Of a DNA stretch of 64,000 bases, positions 25,337-33,488 are shown piece by piece. Origin of the DNA: Desulfosarcinaceae bacterium. GTDB taxonomy: Bacteria; Desulfobacterota; Desulfobacteria; Desulfobacterales; Desulfosarcinaceae. The notes under the pieces are model-generated. The model ran no database searches and was not told the origin of the DNA. It saw nothing but the letters and a program-made list of their open reading frames with translations. The translations under genes were made by a program, and so were the position numbers. Position 1 is the first letter of the stretch. The number at the start of each line of letters is the position of its first letter. The stretch lies in contig JASJCL010000004.1 in the NCBI GenBank assembly GCA_030066015.1, forward strand, positions 1-64,000. The letters run 5' to 3'.

Positions 25337-26301
25337 CGGGGCGCTTCCGTCGCCATCAAACGACGCAATTTTTCAAAGGCCTTGCGCCGAAAATAGTACA
25401 GCTGCTGCCGATTGGTCGCATTGGGGGCAACCCCCCGTTTGATGGGGAGTTCCAGCACTTTCAGGGCTTGCAGGACGGTATCGGCGTCATCTCCATCGAT
25501 CAGCATCGCTTCCAATACCAGTTGTTCTAACTGGGTGAGGTGCTGCCAGGCCGCCTGCAGCCGCTGTTTGGCGTCCCGCTCCTCAGGCGCCTCGTCGAAG
25601 GAGGGCAGCTCCCTCTCCCAACCGGCGGAGCCTTTCATCTGTGCTGGATCGTTTTCCGGTTCACTGAGAGATATCGTCCTGGGTGGATCCAAAAGGTGGA
25701 GCCGATGTCTGCGGGTCAATCGTGCGACGATGGCATGACACAGGGCTTCGGCCGCCGCCTCATCGAGATGCAGTGTCTGGGCAATTTCACCGGGATCTCG
25801 CTTGGCGCGCAGCTCCAGGAAAACACGTGCCGCCATGGGGTCTAACTCCCGTATGTAGGTGGGGACATAGCCCCTTCGCCCAAACCGCCAATCCTTCCAG
25901 CGTTCGTAGAAGGGCAACGAGTTGGCGATATGAAACAGATAATCGGTTATGCGCGCGCCCCCCCGTCCTTCAAAGCGTTGCAGCCGTTCGGGACGGGTGA
26001 GATCTTCCAGCATCCACGCATAGCTGGCGTTCCCGAATTCGCACAGCAGCGCATCCGCTGGTGCCCGCAAAGGTAACGGCGGTTCCAAGGTACAGACGTA
26101 GCGATACCGGTTGCCGGAGCAGAAGCGGCGGCAGAAGCGGTGGCTCTGGTAGCTGATGATGGGGTGCACCAGGTCGTTAATGGTCCGGCGCGCGGACGGA
26201 TCGCCACCCGCGGCTGAACGGGCAAGGGCTACCTGGCGGCGCTGGATGTCCTGCGCCGCAGTAACGCCGGTTGAATCGGTTGCGCGTGGAGGCCTTTTCA
26301 T
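25333..26301 (-). CDS. Atypical ECF-like RNA polymerase sigma factor
   Basis: This 322-residue protein has a sigma region 2-like part at about residues 90-150 (ASYAWMLEDLTRPERLQRF, then ITDYLFHIANSLPFYERWKD) and a region 4-like helix-turn-helix at about 160-200 (DPGEIAQTLHLDEAAAEALC). It is longer than normal ECF factors (~190 residues): about 80 N-terminal residues with Cys-x3-Cys (FCRRFC) and a ~110-residue C-terminal extension that ends in another helical unit (LEQLVLEAMLIDGDDADTVL, NRQQLYYFRRKAFEKLRR). An ATG at 26301 is preceded in frame by TTG. The anti-sigma gene downstream supports the assignment, but similarity is weak and the protein could be a sigma-like regulator. Confidence 0.62.
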   Translation of the reverse strand: MKRPPRATDSTGVTAAQDIQRRQVALARSAAGGDPSARRTINDLVHPIISYQSHRFCRRFCSGNRYRYVCTLEPPLPLRAPADALLCEFGNASYAWMLEDLTRPERLQRFEGRGGARITDYLFHIANSLPFYERWKDWRFGRRGYVPTYIRELDPMAARVFLELRAKRDPGEIAQTLHLDEAAAEALCHAIVARLTRRHRLHLLDPPRTISLSEPENDPAQMKGSAGWERELPSFDEAPEERDAKQRLQAAWQHLTQLEQLVLEAMLIDGDDADTVLQALKVLELPIKRGVAPNATNRQQLYYFRRKAFEKLRRLMATEAPR

Positions 26302-26341
26302 CAATATCGGTTTATACGGAACTTGCCGTCATCATTATTCA

Positions 26342-28303
26342 TCATTGAGGGTCATAGAGGAACCAGCCAGCAATCTGCTGATGTTCCAGGTGCACGGCCA
26401 CGCCATAGGTATCGTAAGCCCAGTATTCACCGGCCACCAAATGGTAACGACGATCTGGGATGCCGAACGCCTTCAGGGGGCGTGTTGCATCGTCTCCAAT
26501 GGCGATCCGCTCGGCCAGGGCGTCCGTTCCGGCCGCCTGCCACGCGCCGATGATGGTGGCTTCCGGCCCGACAACGATGCGGCTGCCGCCATCCATCCGC
26601 CACAGCCGGTGGGGTTCACCCGCAATCCAGAACTGCTCGGTGGTAAAGGGCTGCGACGATCCGGGGGGCAGCCCAAAGCGGTCACCGATGCGCAGGCCGG
26701 CCACCTTGGGTGCCGTGGCGAGCGGTTCCGATGCGGCCGTGCCAATGCGCAGCTGATTCAGCGCCAAATGAAACAGAACCCCGTTTCCACGGATTTGCGC
26801 ATGTCGGGCCAGGGCCTGCCACAGATCTCGTGCACGACGCGGCTCGCCGCCATGAATGGCCAAGGCGGCGCTGTTGTGAACAGCGCTGTACATCAGCAGA
26901 TCATCTGGGATGCGCCCCGCAACGGCGGTGTTGCGGAGGTTCGGTGGTGTGCGCAGATCATCGATCACGGCCGTGAATGCCCGCTGGGCGGCGACATGCT
27001 CCCCAGCGCGGCTCAGCGTCATGGCCAGTATCAGGTCGGCAGCGGCATCTCTGCCAAACTTGGGAACATATTTCCCCTGGACGATCCCGTTGGCCATGAA
27101 GGTGTTACCGCTAATGAGGTAGCTGCAGGCGAGCATCAGGTAGGTTTTGGGATGATCGGGGGCTAGCCGGATGGCCTTCTCGAAGAGCTGGATCGCGCGT
27201 TCCAGACTTAGTCCCATCCGCTGTCGTTCTCTTTCGACCACTGCTACGTCGGTGGATCGTTTGGGCAGTGGATCTTTGGATTCCGTCATCACGGCTGTCG
27301 GAGCGGCATCCAGCAAGAGCGGGTAGTAAAAATCGGGAAGCGTCCGGTCACCATGACCGCGCAGGCGCTCTAAGCTCTCCAGCGCTTCATATAGATGGGT
27401 CACGCCAAGGGCGTATAGCACCGCGCGATTGGTGTAGCTGTGACCAAACGCCGAAAAGTAGTGTCGTGCGGCCTGCATGCGGCCGGCGACGAGTGCCTGG
27501 ACCCCCATGGTGTAGAGCGTGGTCTGCGTGGCCACCGCTTTCAACTGGGCCGCGGTGCGCAGCGCACGTGCGCGCGCCTGCCCACAGGCCGCCGACAGCG
27601 CTTCCGCTTCTGCGCTCATCGGAGGGATGGTTTGGGTTACGGCGGTATTCACCGCATCATTCGAACAAGGGGCTTGCCAAAGATTCTCGATCCAGGCGGT
27701 AAAAAAGTCCTTCTCGTCCAATATTTGATGGGGATCGTAACCGACGCTGGACATCATTAGCAGCCCGTCGTGGTCAGCCTGGGCCTCCTTCTCCGCCATG
27801 TCTGCCAGCATTTCGGCGTTAAGGTTCAACCCTAAGGCGAGCTGCTGTTGAATGGCTGGGTCCTGATCGCCAATCAGACGAAAAAAACGTTGGTGCCAAA
27901 GATCGTCGGCACTCTGGTGAGCCAATTCGTGGGCCAGAACAAAGGCCAGCAAATGTTCGGCGCGCTGGTCGCCAAATTCAAAAATGGCACCCAGGGCGGA
28001 GCGGGTCAGAAGGATACTCCCGTCGGCCAGAGAGGCCGCCCAAAGACGGGTGGCTGCATCAATCACGTATAGGGTGGGCGCCAGCCGTGTTCGGTCCCAG
28101 GCACGTAGCAGGATCTGAAATACCGCGTGGGCGCGGGCCACGGCAGGATCACTGCCAGGTGTAAGGACATGGGGCTTCCAATAGGTGATCGACTGGGCCG
28201 GATCCACCGTGGGGAGCATGGATTGGGCGCGGGTCCCGCCCGTGCTCAACAAGAGAATCGCCAGGGCGAGGAGCGCGGCGATATGCCGTTTGCAAAATCT
28301 CAT
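26342..28303 (-). CDS. Secreted M48-family zinc metalloprotease with TPR repeats
   Basis: This 653-residue protein has a signal peptide (about 1-26, ending TRA-Q) and a peptidase M48 domain with the zinc motif HELAH (125-129) and the third ligand Glu173 in EKEAQAD. From about residue 250 the protein is helical and contains TPR-like repeats, the clearest at SLERAIQLFEKAIRLAPDHP, as in periplasmic BepA/YfgC, which cares for outer-membrane protein assembly. The last ~150 residues (GLRIGDRFGLPPGSSQPF onward) are beta-rich and not recognised; BepA-like proteins normally end earlier. It is the first gene of the operon with sigma, anti-sigma and caspase-barrel genes, 40 nt before the sigma gene. A promoter is seen ~100 nt upstream. 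Confidence 0.86.
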   Translation of the reverse strand: MRFCKRHIAALLALAILLLSTGGTRAQSMLPTVDPAQSITYWKPHVLTPGSDPAVARAHAVFQILLRAWDRTRLAPTLYVIDAATRLWAASLADGSILLTRSALGAIFEFGDQRAEHLLAFVLAHELAHQSADDLWHQRFFRLIGDQDPAIQQQLALGLNLNAEMLADMAEKEAQADHDGLLMMSSVGYDPHQILDEKDFFTAWIENLWQAPCSNDAVNTAVTQTIPPMSAEAEALSAACGQARARALRTAAQLKAVATQTTLYTMGVQALVAGRMQAARHYFSAFGHSYTNRAVLYALGVTHLYEALESLERLRGHGDRTLPDFYYPLLLDAAPTAVMTESKDPLPKRSTDVAVVERERQRMGLSLERAIQLFEKAIRLAPDHPKTYLMLACSYLISGNTFMANGIVQGKYVPKFGRDAAADLILAMTLSRAGEHVAAQRAFTAVIDDLRTPPNLRNTAVAGRIPDDLLMYSAVHNSAALAIHGGEPRRARDLWQALARHAQIRGNGVLFHLALNQLRIGTAASEPLATAPKVAGLRIGDRFGLPPGSSQPFTTEQFWIAGEPHRLWRMDGGSRIVVGPEATIIGAWQAAGTDALAERIAIGDDATRPLKAFGIPDRRYHLVAGEYWAYDTYGVAVHLEHQQIAGWFLYDPQ

Positions 28304-28405
28304 CTCGGCCTCAGTCAGTTGACGGTGGAGGAGGCAGCTTCCTTAATAAGAAGACGGCCAATTCGTGTTCATTTGAAAAAAAGTGGGCCTGATTTACTGG
28401 TCGTC

Positions 28406-28434
28406 GCTATACGCGATCCAAACCGTAGCGTCAA
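28406..28434 (-). promoter_or_regulatory. Sigma-70-like promoter of the M48/sigma/caspase operon
   Basis: On the minus strand TTGACG (28434-28429) and TATAGC (28411-28406) are 17 nt apart. The start of transcription would be near 28400, about 97 nt before the M48 start codon. This predicts basal expression by the housekeeping sigma factor; a second site used by the operon's own sigma factor was not found because its consensus is unknown. Confidence 0.5.
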
Positions 28435-28487
28435 AATGATCTTAGCGCGGCGTCGCAGGCTTTTTTCAAACACGCGTGTTGTTGTTG

Positions 28488-28608
28488 TCTCCTTTCGGTA
28501 TGCGAAGCCCCAAGCCACGGTGAAGCTGTGAGCGGTGCACGGCATCGCGGGGCCGGCCGAAACTGCACCGCGACCGTAAGAGGTCCGGACACCTCGACCG
28601 AAAGGAGA
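28488..28608 (+). promoter_or_regulatory. Structured leader that can pair the ribosome binding site of the lipoprotein gene
   Basis: TCTCCTTTCGGT (28488-28499) is perfectly complementary to ACCGAAAGGAGA (28597-28608), which contains the AAAGGAG ribosome binding site of the next gene. Between these arms are two more stems: GCGGTGCA/TGCACCGC (28532-28539 with 28564-28571, 8 bp) and GAGGT/ACCTC (28580-28584 with 28591-28595). The layout is a closing stem with two inner hairpins, like a riboswitch or RNA thermometer that blocks translation. It does not match a riboswitch class that I can recall (not TPP, SAM, cobalamin, GEMM or fluoride). Confidence 0.45.
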
Positions 28609-28616
28609 TTGACAAG

Positions 28617-30005
28617 ATGAAAATAGGCAATTCCTTCAGCAATCCCTTAAAATGCCTCATGGGAATCATGATTTTGATGAGCTGTTTCACCCTTCTGATC
28701 GCCTGCGGCGACACTGGAGAAAGTTCAGCTGGCAGCGAACCCGACAGCAGTGCCATCCCCTTGAGCCTCGATCTGGATCTGCCCGACAGTATCACCGGTG
28801 GTAGCCTGCCGGCTAACGGGGATCAACCCCTCTTTCGGGCCGTTGGAGCGGGAACGGGAGGGGCGTGTGCTTTTATGGGGGCGGATGGGGACGATCCATT
28901 TCGCAATGGGTATGAAATGACCAAGTTCATGGTATCGGCCGTGGCGACATGGACCTGTTTCACCGACACGCTGATCGAGCTGGCCGAGACGGTGGTCCAT
29001 GATGATCGAATCCATGCCACCGACAACGATATCCGCCGACCAGACTACGATCCCGACGATCCCACCCACTACTGGATCAGTGACGACTCGGCCACCCAGA
29101 CCACCATCCGCTTCTATTACGGCTACGACCGCGAGGTGCCGCCCCAGCGGGAGGATGCCCCCCAATTTTTCCTCTCATGGCTGAGATCCAATGCGGACGG
29201 CCTTCAGGGGCGCCTTGTCATTGACGGCACCGGTGTCAACGCCGCCGCGCGCAATCCTGACGATCCCATCTGGATGCGCATGGACTTCAACTACGGCACC
29301 ACCGATAAGTTCGTTGACACCTTCATGCGCTTCGATGCCGGCAACCCCTGGGCCGATGGATTCCGTCTGCAGCTGACCAAAGATCTGAGCGCAGGGCCTC
29401 TGGAGCAGGTCTTTACGGCACTCGGGCTGATCGCCATGAAGGCCCAGTTCCTCACGGCGCAAGGCATCGAGGAGGTCCCCGATGTCCACATGTTCACCGT
29501 TTCCGACGACTTCGGCAATGGCGCTGCCCTGGCCGAGTACCGACAGCTGGCGCTGCCCCTTGAGCTGAATGCGGGCACGGACAACCATCTGGGCAATTAT
29601 CTCTTCGACAAGCGTGATATCTATTTTTTCGAAGCGGATATGGATTGGGACTGGGTGTCGAAATCCATTCACACTGCGGTGTACCGCGGCGGTCGAACAA
29701 CACCGGCGGATGGCGGCACGTGGATTCCCTTCGACCCCTCCTTGGATATGATCGCCGCGGAGTTGGACCTCGGGTTTGACTATTTCACTGGTGAATTGTG
29801 CGCTGAAACGGATGACGATTGCCTTGCGCTGCTGACCGCCGTCTTCAGCGACGGTTTTGCCGGTCAGGAGCCCAATCAGGGGTCAGACCCCCTTGACTGG
29901 CGCAGCGACGCACTGGCCAACGCCACTAGCCTCGAATCGGTGTATCCCAACGGAATCGATTGGGAGGGGGCCTTCGAGATGGTCTTTGCGCCAACCGACC
30001 CATGA
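28617..30005 (+). CDS. Secreted lipoprotein of unknown function
   Basis: This 462-residue protein begins with a lipoprotein signal peptide whose lipobox is LLIAC (Cys at about residue 30), so it should be attached to a membrane by a lipid. The mature part is acidic, rich in Asp, Trp and Tyr and free of recognisable domains; it contains several Asp-rich turns (DNDIRRPDYDPDDPTHYW) that could bind calcium. I do not recognise a family. AAAGGAG lies about 10 nt before the ATG and may be hidden in a leader stem. The gene is divergent from the M48/sigma/caspase operon, which makes it a candidate member of that regulon, but this is inference. A hairpin follows the stop. Confidence 0.7.
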   Translation: MKIGNSFSNPLKCLMGIMILMSCFTLLIACGDTGESSAGSEPDSSAIPLSLDLDLPDSITGGSLPANGDQPLFRAVGAGTGGACAFMGADGDDPFRNGYEMTKFMVSAVATWTCFTDTLIELAETVVHDDRIHATDNDIRRPDYDPDDPTHYWISDDSATQTTIRFYYGYDREVPPQREDAPQFFLSWLRSNADGLQGRLVIDGTGVNAAARNPDDPIWMRMDFNYGTTDKFVDTFMRFDAGNPWADGFRLQLTKDLSAGPLEQVFTALGLIAMKAQFLTAQGIEEVPDVHMFTVSDDFGNGAALAEYRQLALPLELNAGTDNHLGNYLFDKRDIYFFEADMDWDWVSKSIHTAVYRGGRTTPADGGTWIPFDPSLDMIAAELDLGFDYFTGELCAETDDDCLALLTAVFSDGFAGQEPNQGSDPLDWRSDALANATSLESVYPNGIDWEGAFEMVFAPTDP

Positions 30006-30061
30006 TCTTTCCCATTGATTACTGACACGCCACACCAGCTGTGATAAGCACCTAGGACCGT

Positions 30062-30095
30062 ATCACGGGCGGACTGCCATGCGGCCGCCCGTGAT
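30062..30095 (+). terminator. Strong hairpin after the lipoprotein gene
   Basis: ATCACGGGCGG (30062-30072) pairs perfectly with CCGCCCGTGAT (30085-30095), an 11-bp GC-rich stem 57 nt after the stop. No T-run follows, so it may act as an mRNA 3' end or factor-aided terminator. Confidence 0.5.
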
Positions 30096-30167
30096 GCGTG
30101 CGAAGCACTCTGCGACGAGGGCCATCCCATCCCTCGGACACCCCTTTTTTAAATTCAGGTGCTGCCA

Positions 30168-30617
30168 TTGAAGGCTGTCGTTCAGAGAGTGGCCCGGAGC
30201 CAGGTAATAGTGGCGGGCGAGATTGTCGGTGCCATCGACGCGGGCCTGATGGTTCTGCTGGGCATCGCCCGCAACGACACCCCGACCCATGTTAACTGGA
30301 TGGCCGAGAAGCTGATCCATCTCAGAATCTTCGAGGATGCGGCGGGTCGCATGAACCACTCCCTGTTGGAGGTGGGTGGCGAGATGCTGGTCGTATCGCA
30401 GTTCACCCTTTTGGGCGACTGCCGCAAGGGACGCCGCCCCTCTTTCGGTGCTGCAGCCCCCCCCGAAATGGCCAACCAACGCTACAAAGAGTTCGTCGCC
30501 CAGGTCGCCCGCAACGGCATCTCCGTCCAAACCGGCCGGTTTGGGGCCGCCATGTCGGTGAGCCTAACGAACGACGGCCCGGTCACGCTCCTTGTGGAAA
30601 CCCCTGACACCCTCTGA
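30168..30617 (+). CDS. dtd: D-aminoacyl-tRNA deacylase
   Basis: This 149-residue enzyme removes D-amino acids (and mischarged glycine) from tRNA. The catalytic and cross-subunit motifs are SQFTLLGDCRKGRRPSF and, at the C-terminus, TNDGPVTLLVETP, both close to the family standard (SQFTLYGDTRKGRRPSF and NxGPVT). I chose a TTG start at 30168, giving the usual N-terminus MKAVVQRV, with AGGTG 6 nt upstream; a GTG three codons earlier lies on that site. It is a single gene with hairpins on both sides. Confidence 0.95.
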   Translation: MKAVVQRVARSQVIVAGEIVGAIDAGLMVLLGIARNDTPTHVNWMAEKLIHLRIFEDAAGRMNHSLLEVGGEMLVVSQFTLLGDCRKGRRPSFGAAAPPEMANQRYKEFVAQVARNGISVQTGRFGAAMSVSLTNDGPVTLLVETPDTL

Positions 30618-30630
30618 ACCTCCCGCAATT

Positions 30631-30660
30631 GGCGCGCACGGATCCAACGGCACGCCTTTT
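30631..30660 (+). terminator. Possible terminator of dtd
   Basis: GGCGcGC and GCaCGCC (30631-30637 with 30650-30656) form a 6-bp stem with one mismatch, followed by TTTT, 14 nt after the dtd stop. Confidence 0.4.
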
Positions 30661-30808
30661 GCTGTATCTCTGTCGTGCCTAACAGCACCACACGCAATAT
30701 GGGCCGGACAGCCGCCATCGACGCGCTGCGAACACCTGCGGCCCTTTGGGCGGCCTCGTAGGGGTATTGGCAGCCTCTTGCGCGGCAACAATTTGACCTG
30801 GTACGTAT

Positions 30809-31876
30809 ATGGGTGTCGACAAAATGATGACAACCGCCCAAGTAGAGACAGTCCCCGCTTCCATGACCACCTTGGCCACCGCCCCGGCGACCGACCGCGG
30901 TGCGGCGGGCGGTGAAGGTGAATCTTCCCAGGCGCACATCATCGCCATAGGCGGCGCCAAGGGGGGTATCGGTAAAAGCCTCTTGGCAGCCAACCTGGGC
31001 GTCTATCTGGCCGCCAATGGCAACCGAACCGTTCTGGTCGATCTCGACCTCGGTGGTGCCAATCTCCACCTTTTCCTGGGGATCTGGAGTCTTGAGCGCA
31101 AAATAGATGACTTCTTGGAGAAGCGATTTGCCCATCTTGAGGAGCTGTTGCTCCCGACGAAATACGGCCCCTTGCTAATCGGCGGCGGCGGCGGTGCTCT
31201 GGGCGCGGCCAATATCCATCACGCCCGCAAGCTCAAACTGCTGCGCGCCCTTCGTAAACTGCGGGCGGATGTCATCATCATCGATCTTGGCGGGGACACC
31301 AGCTTCAATATGCTCGATTTCTATCTGGCCGCCCAGACGGGTGTGGTCATGACCACGATGGATCCGGCCTCCTACCTGGATGCGTATAACTTCATCAAGG
31401 TGGGTCTCATGCGGCGCCTCAATCGCATATTCGGTCCTGAATCGCCGTATCGCCTGCAGAAGGACGAGCGTCTGGCAAGCCTCGTCCGCGACTTCGTCGC
31501 AGAGGTCGGCAGCGGCCGCCGTGTTGCGTCCCTGGTGGATCGAGTGGCCGCCGAACACCCCCAAGGGCTCCAACTGCTCCAACGGGTCATCTCCGCCTAT
31601 CGTCCCCGGACGGTCATCAATATGCCCACTGGCGAGAACGATGTGGCAGCACTCGCCGAGCGTCTCCGCAAGGTATCCGCGCGAATGCTCTCCATCGAGG
31701 TAGATTATTTGGGGGAACTGGCGTACGACGATCTCATCCACCAAAGCACGCAAAAACTGGTGCCCCATGTGGCCCGGCATCCGGAGGGTTCGCTGGCCCG
31801 ATTCTGCGAGCGGATGGTGGCAGGGATCACGCCAGTGACCGCGGCGATCGATTCACCGCTCGCTCTCAGCGCTTGA
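30809..31876 (+). CDS. MinD/FlhG-like P-loop ATPase
   Basis: This 355-residue protein is a deviant Walker A ATPase: AIGGAKGGIGKSLLAANLG is the P-loop, VDLDLGGANLHLFLG the A' region and DVIIIDLGGDTSFNMLDFYL the Walker B region. It resembles the MinD/FlhG group that sets flagellar number or cell polarity. About 45 Ala/Thr-rich residues precede the ATPase domain and the C-terminal ~120 residues are unusual. No flagellar or chemotaxis gene is in the window, so the FlhG function is not proven. No ribosome binding site is seen before the ATG at 30809; Met6 or Met7 could also be used. It converges on the NtrC-type regulator gene. Confidence 0.82.
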   Translation: MGVDKMMTTAQVETVPASMTTLATAPATDRGAAGGEGESSQAHIIAIGGAKGGIGKSLLAANLGVYLAANGNRTVLVDLDLGGANLHLFLGIWSLERKIDDFLEKRFAHLEELLLPTKYGPLLIGGGGGALGAANIHHARKLKLLRALRKLRADVIIIDLGGDTSFNMLDFYLAAQTGVVMTTMDPASYLDAYNFIKVGLMRRLNRIFGPESPYRLQKDERLASLVRDFVAEVGSGRRVASLVDRVAAEHPQGLQLLQRVISAYRPRTVINMPTGENDVAALAERLRKVSARMLSIEVDYLGELAYDDLIHQSTQKLVPHVARHPEGSLARFCERMVAGITPVTAAIDSPLALSA

Positions 31877-31912
31877 GGACGATCGAGCGATATCCGCAAC
31901 CGAATTCCAAAA

Positions 31913-33373
31913 TCAATTCAAATTGTATTTGCTGATCTTTCGGTAGAGGGTGGCTTCACCGATCTCCAAACGGCGGGCCGCTTGCCGTCTGTTGCCGTCG
32001 CTCTTGGCAAGGGCATTCTGGATCGCGGCGATCTCGTACGCCGCCAGGCTGTCGTCGGCCGGGTAGACACCGTCACCGATGGGTTCGGGTGCACCGGCGG
32101 CCAATTTAGGGGGTAGATCGGCCACCGTCAACGTCGCCGTGAGACCAATGGCCACTGCGCGTCGAATGACATTTTCGAGTTCGCGCACATTGCCCGGCCA
32201 ATCGTAGTTCATCAAACAGGCCATTGCTTGGGGATCCACGGCGGGAGCCGATTGGCCGGTTCCGTTGCTGGAAGCCTTGTCTGCAGCGAGGGGCTCCGAT
32301 AGGCCGAGGTCCCCGGCAGGTCCATTCAGCGCCGTTGGATGGGGTTCCGTGCTGAATTTATCGATGAAGTGGCGCACCAGATGCGGGATGTCTTCGCGAC
32401 GCTCCCGAAGCGGTGGCACATGGAGCGTCACAACGTTGAGGCGATAGAAGAGATCCTCGCGAAAGCGGCCCTGCGCCGCTTCCTCTTCGAGGTTACGGTT
32501 GGTGGCCGCAAGGATACGCAGGTTTACGGGGTGGCTCCGATCCGCCCCGACGGGTCGCACCTCCCGCTCCTGGATGGTGCGCAGCAATTTCACCTGCATG
32601 GCCGCGGACAGCTCGCCCACTTCGTCCAGGAAAAGGGTGCCGTTGTCGGCAGCCCGCATGAGGCCTAAATGGTTACCGGCTGCGCCGGTGAAGGCGCCTT
32701 TCACGTGGCCGAAGAGTTCGGACCCCATCACGGATTCGGTCAATGCACCGCAATCCACGGGCACGTAAGCCGCCGTGCTGCGCTTACTGTGCCGATGAAT
32801 GGCCCGGGCGACCAGCTCCTTGCCGGTGCCGGTCTCCCCTTCGATGAGAACGGAGGCGTCCGCCGGCCCGACACGGGCGATCATGCGCTTGAGTTCCTGA
32901 AAAGCGGGGGCGCTTCCCACCAGATCCTCAAAGCCATTGTCGATCTGACTTTCGGCGCGCAGACGTTGATTTTCCGACTCCAACGACCAGATCTTATGCA
33001 GCTGTCCGACGCGGGCGCAAAGGCTCTCCGGCTCCACCGGCTTTTCCAGATAGTCCACCGCACCCAAGCGAATTGCCTCGACAGCGCTTTCGACACCGCC
33101 ATGGCCGGTCAGCATAATGGCCTTCACTTGCGGGTGGCGGTCGCGCACTTCGCGCAACAGCGTGAGGCCGTCCATCCCCGGCATCTTCAAATCGATGAGG
33201 GCCGCATGCACCGAGCGTCTCTCCAGGAGCGCGAGAGCCTCCGCTCCGCTGGTGGCCATGAGAAGCTCGTAAGGTTTGGATCGAAAGAGACGGCGCATGG
33301 CTGAGAGATGCTGGGGCTCGTCATCCACACAGACCATGCGGAAGCCGTCTTGCATTTTAAGGTCGCTTTGCAT
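31913..33373 (-). CDS. Sigma-54-dependent response regulator (NtrC/AtoC type)
   Basis: This 486-residue regulator has an N-terminal receiver domain (acidic pocket VCVDDE, phospho-acceptor Asp61 in LIDLKMPGMDG, then MLTG and the EKPV lysine), a AAA+ domain with Walker A GETGTGKE, the sigma-54 contact loop GAFTGA and Walker B LFLDEVGELS, and a Fis-type helix-turn-helix at the end (RRQAARRLEIGEATLYRKIS). Phosphorylation should drive ATP-dependent opening of sigma-54 promoters. A Ser/Thr/Pro-rich stretch of about 45 residues is inserted before the final part of the AAA+ domain (after FIDKFSTEPHP). I place the start at ATG 33373, just before the receiver fold; no ribosome binding site is obvious. 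No histidine kinase gene is adjacent, so it is an orphan here. Confidence 0.93.
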   Translation of the reverse strand: MQSDLKMQDGFRMVCVDDEPQHLSAMRRLFRSKPYELLMATSGAEALALLERRSVHAALIDLKMPGMDGLTLLREVRDRHPQVKAIMLTGHGGVESAVEAIRLGAVDYLEKPVEPESLCARVGQLHKIWSLESENQRLRAESQIDNGFEDLVGSAPAFQELKRMIARVGPADASVLIEGETGTGKELVARAIHRHSKRSTAAYVPVDCGALTESVMGSELFGHVKGAFTGAAGNHLGLMRAADNGTLFLDEVGELSAAMQVKLLRTIQEREVRPVGADRSHPVNLRILAATNRNLEEEAAQGRFREDLFYRLNVVTLHVPPLRERREDIPHLVRHFIDKFSTEPHPTALNGPAGDLGLSEPLAADKASSNGTGQSAPAVDPQAMACLMNYDWPGNVRELENVIRRAVAIGLTATLTVADLPPKLAAGAPEPIGDGVYPADDSLAAYEIAAIQNALAKSDGNRRQAARRLEIGEATLYRKISKYNLN

Positions 33374-33488
33374 ATGAGTTCTATCTACCGATTGACCATG
33401 GTGAAGGTTGCCATCATTGGATTCCACATACGTTCGCGATCTGCCAACCACCGTCCGAGCGATCGGTCTCGGGCGAAGGACCGTTCCA

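Larger units (their letters stand above)
28304..28616. other. Divergent regulatory region between the M48/caspase operon and the lipoprotein gene
   Basis: These 313 bases contain a minus-strand sigma-70-like promoter for the operon, a possible plus-strand promoter (TTGACG at 28319-28324, TTAATA at 28343-28348, 18 nt apart), a palindrome CACGCGTG at 28471-28478 and a structured leader of the lipoprotein gene. No gene fits here. Confidence 0.6.

Noticed and set aside
28488-28608. Known riboswitch class (cobalamin, SAM, SAH, c-di-GMP) in the lipoprotein leader
   Set aside because: The stems do not carry the conserved loop sequences of these classes as I know them, so I report only a structured leader.
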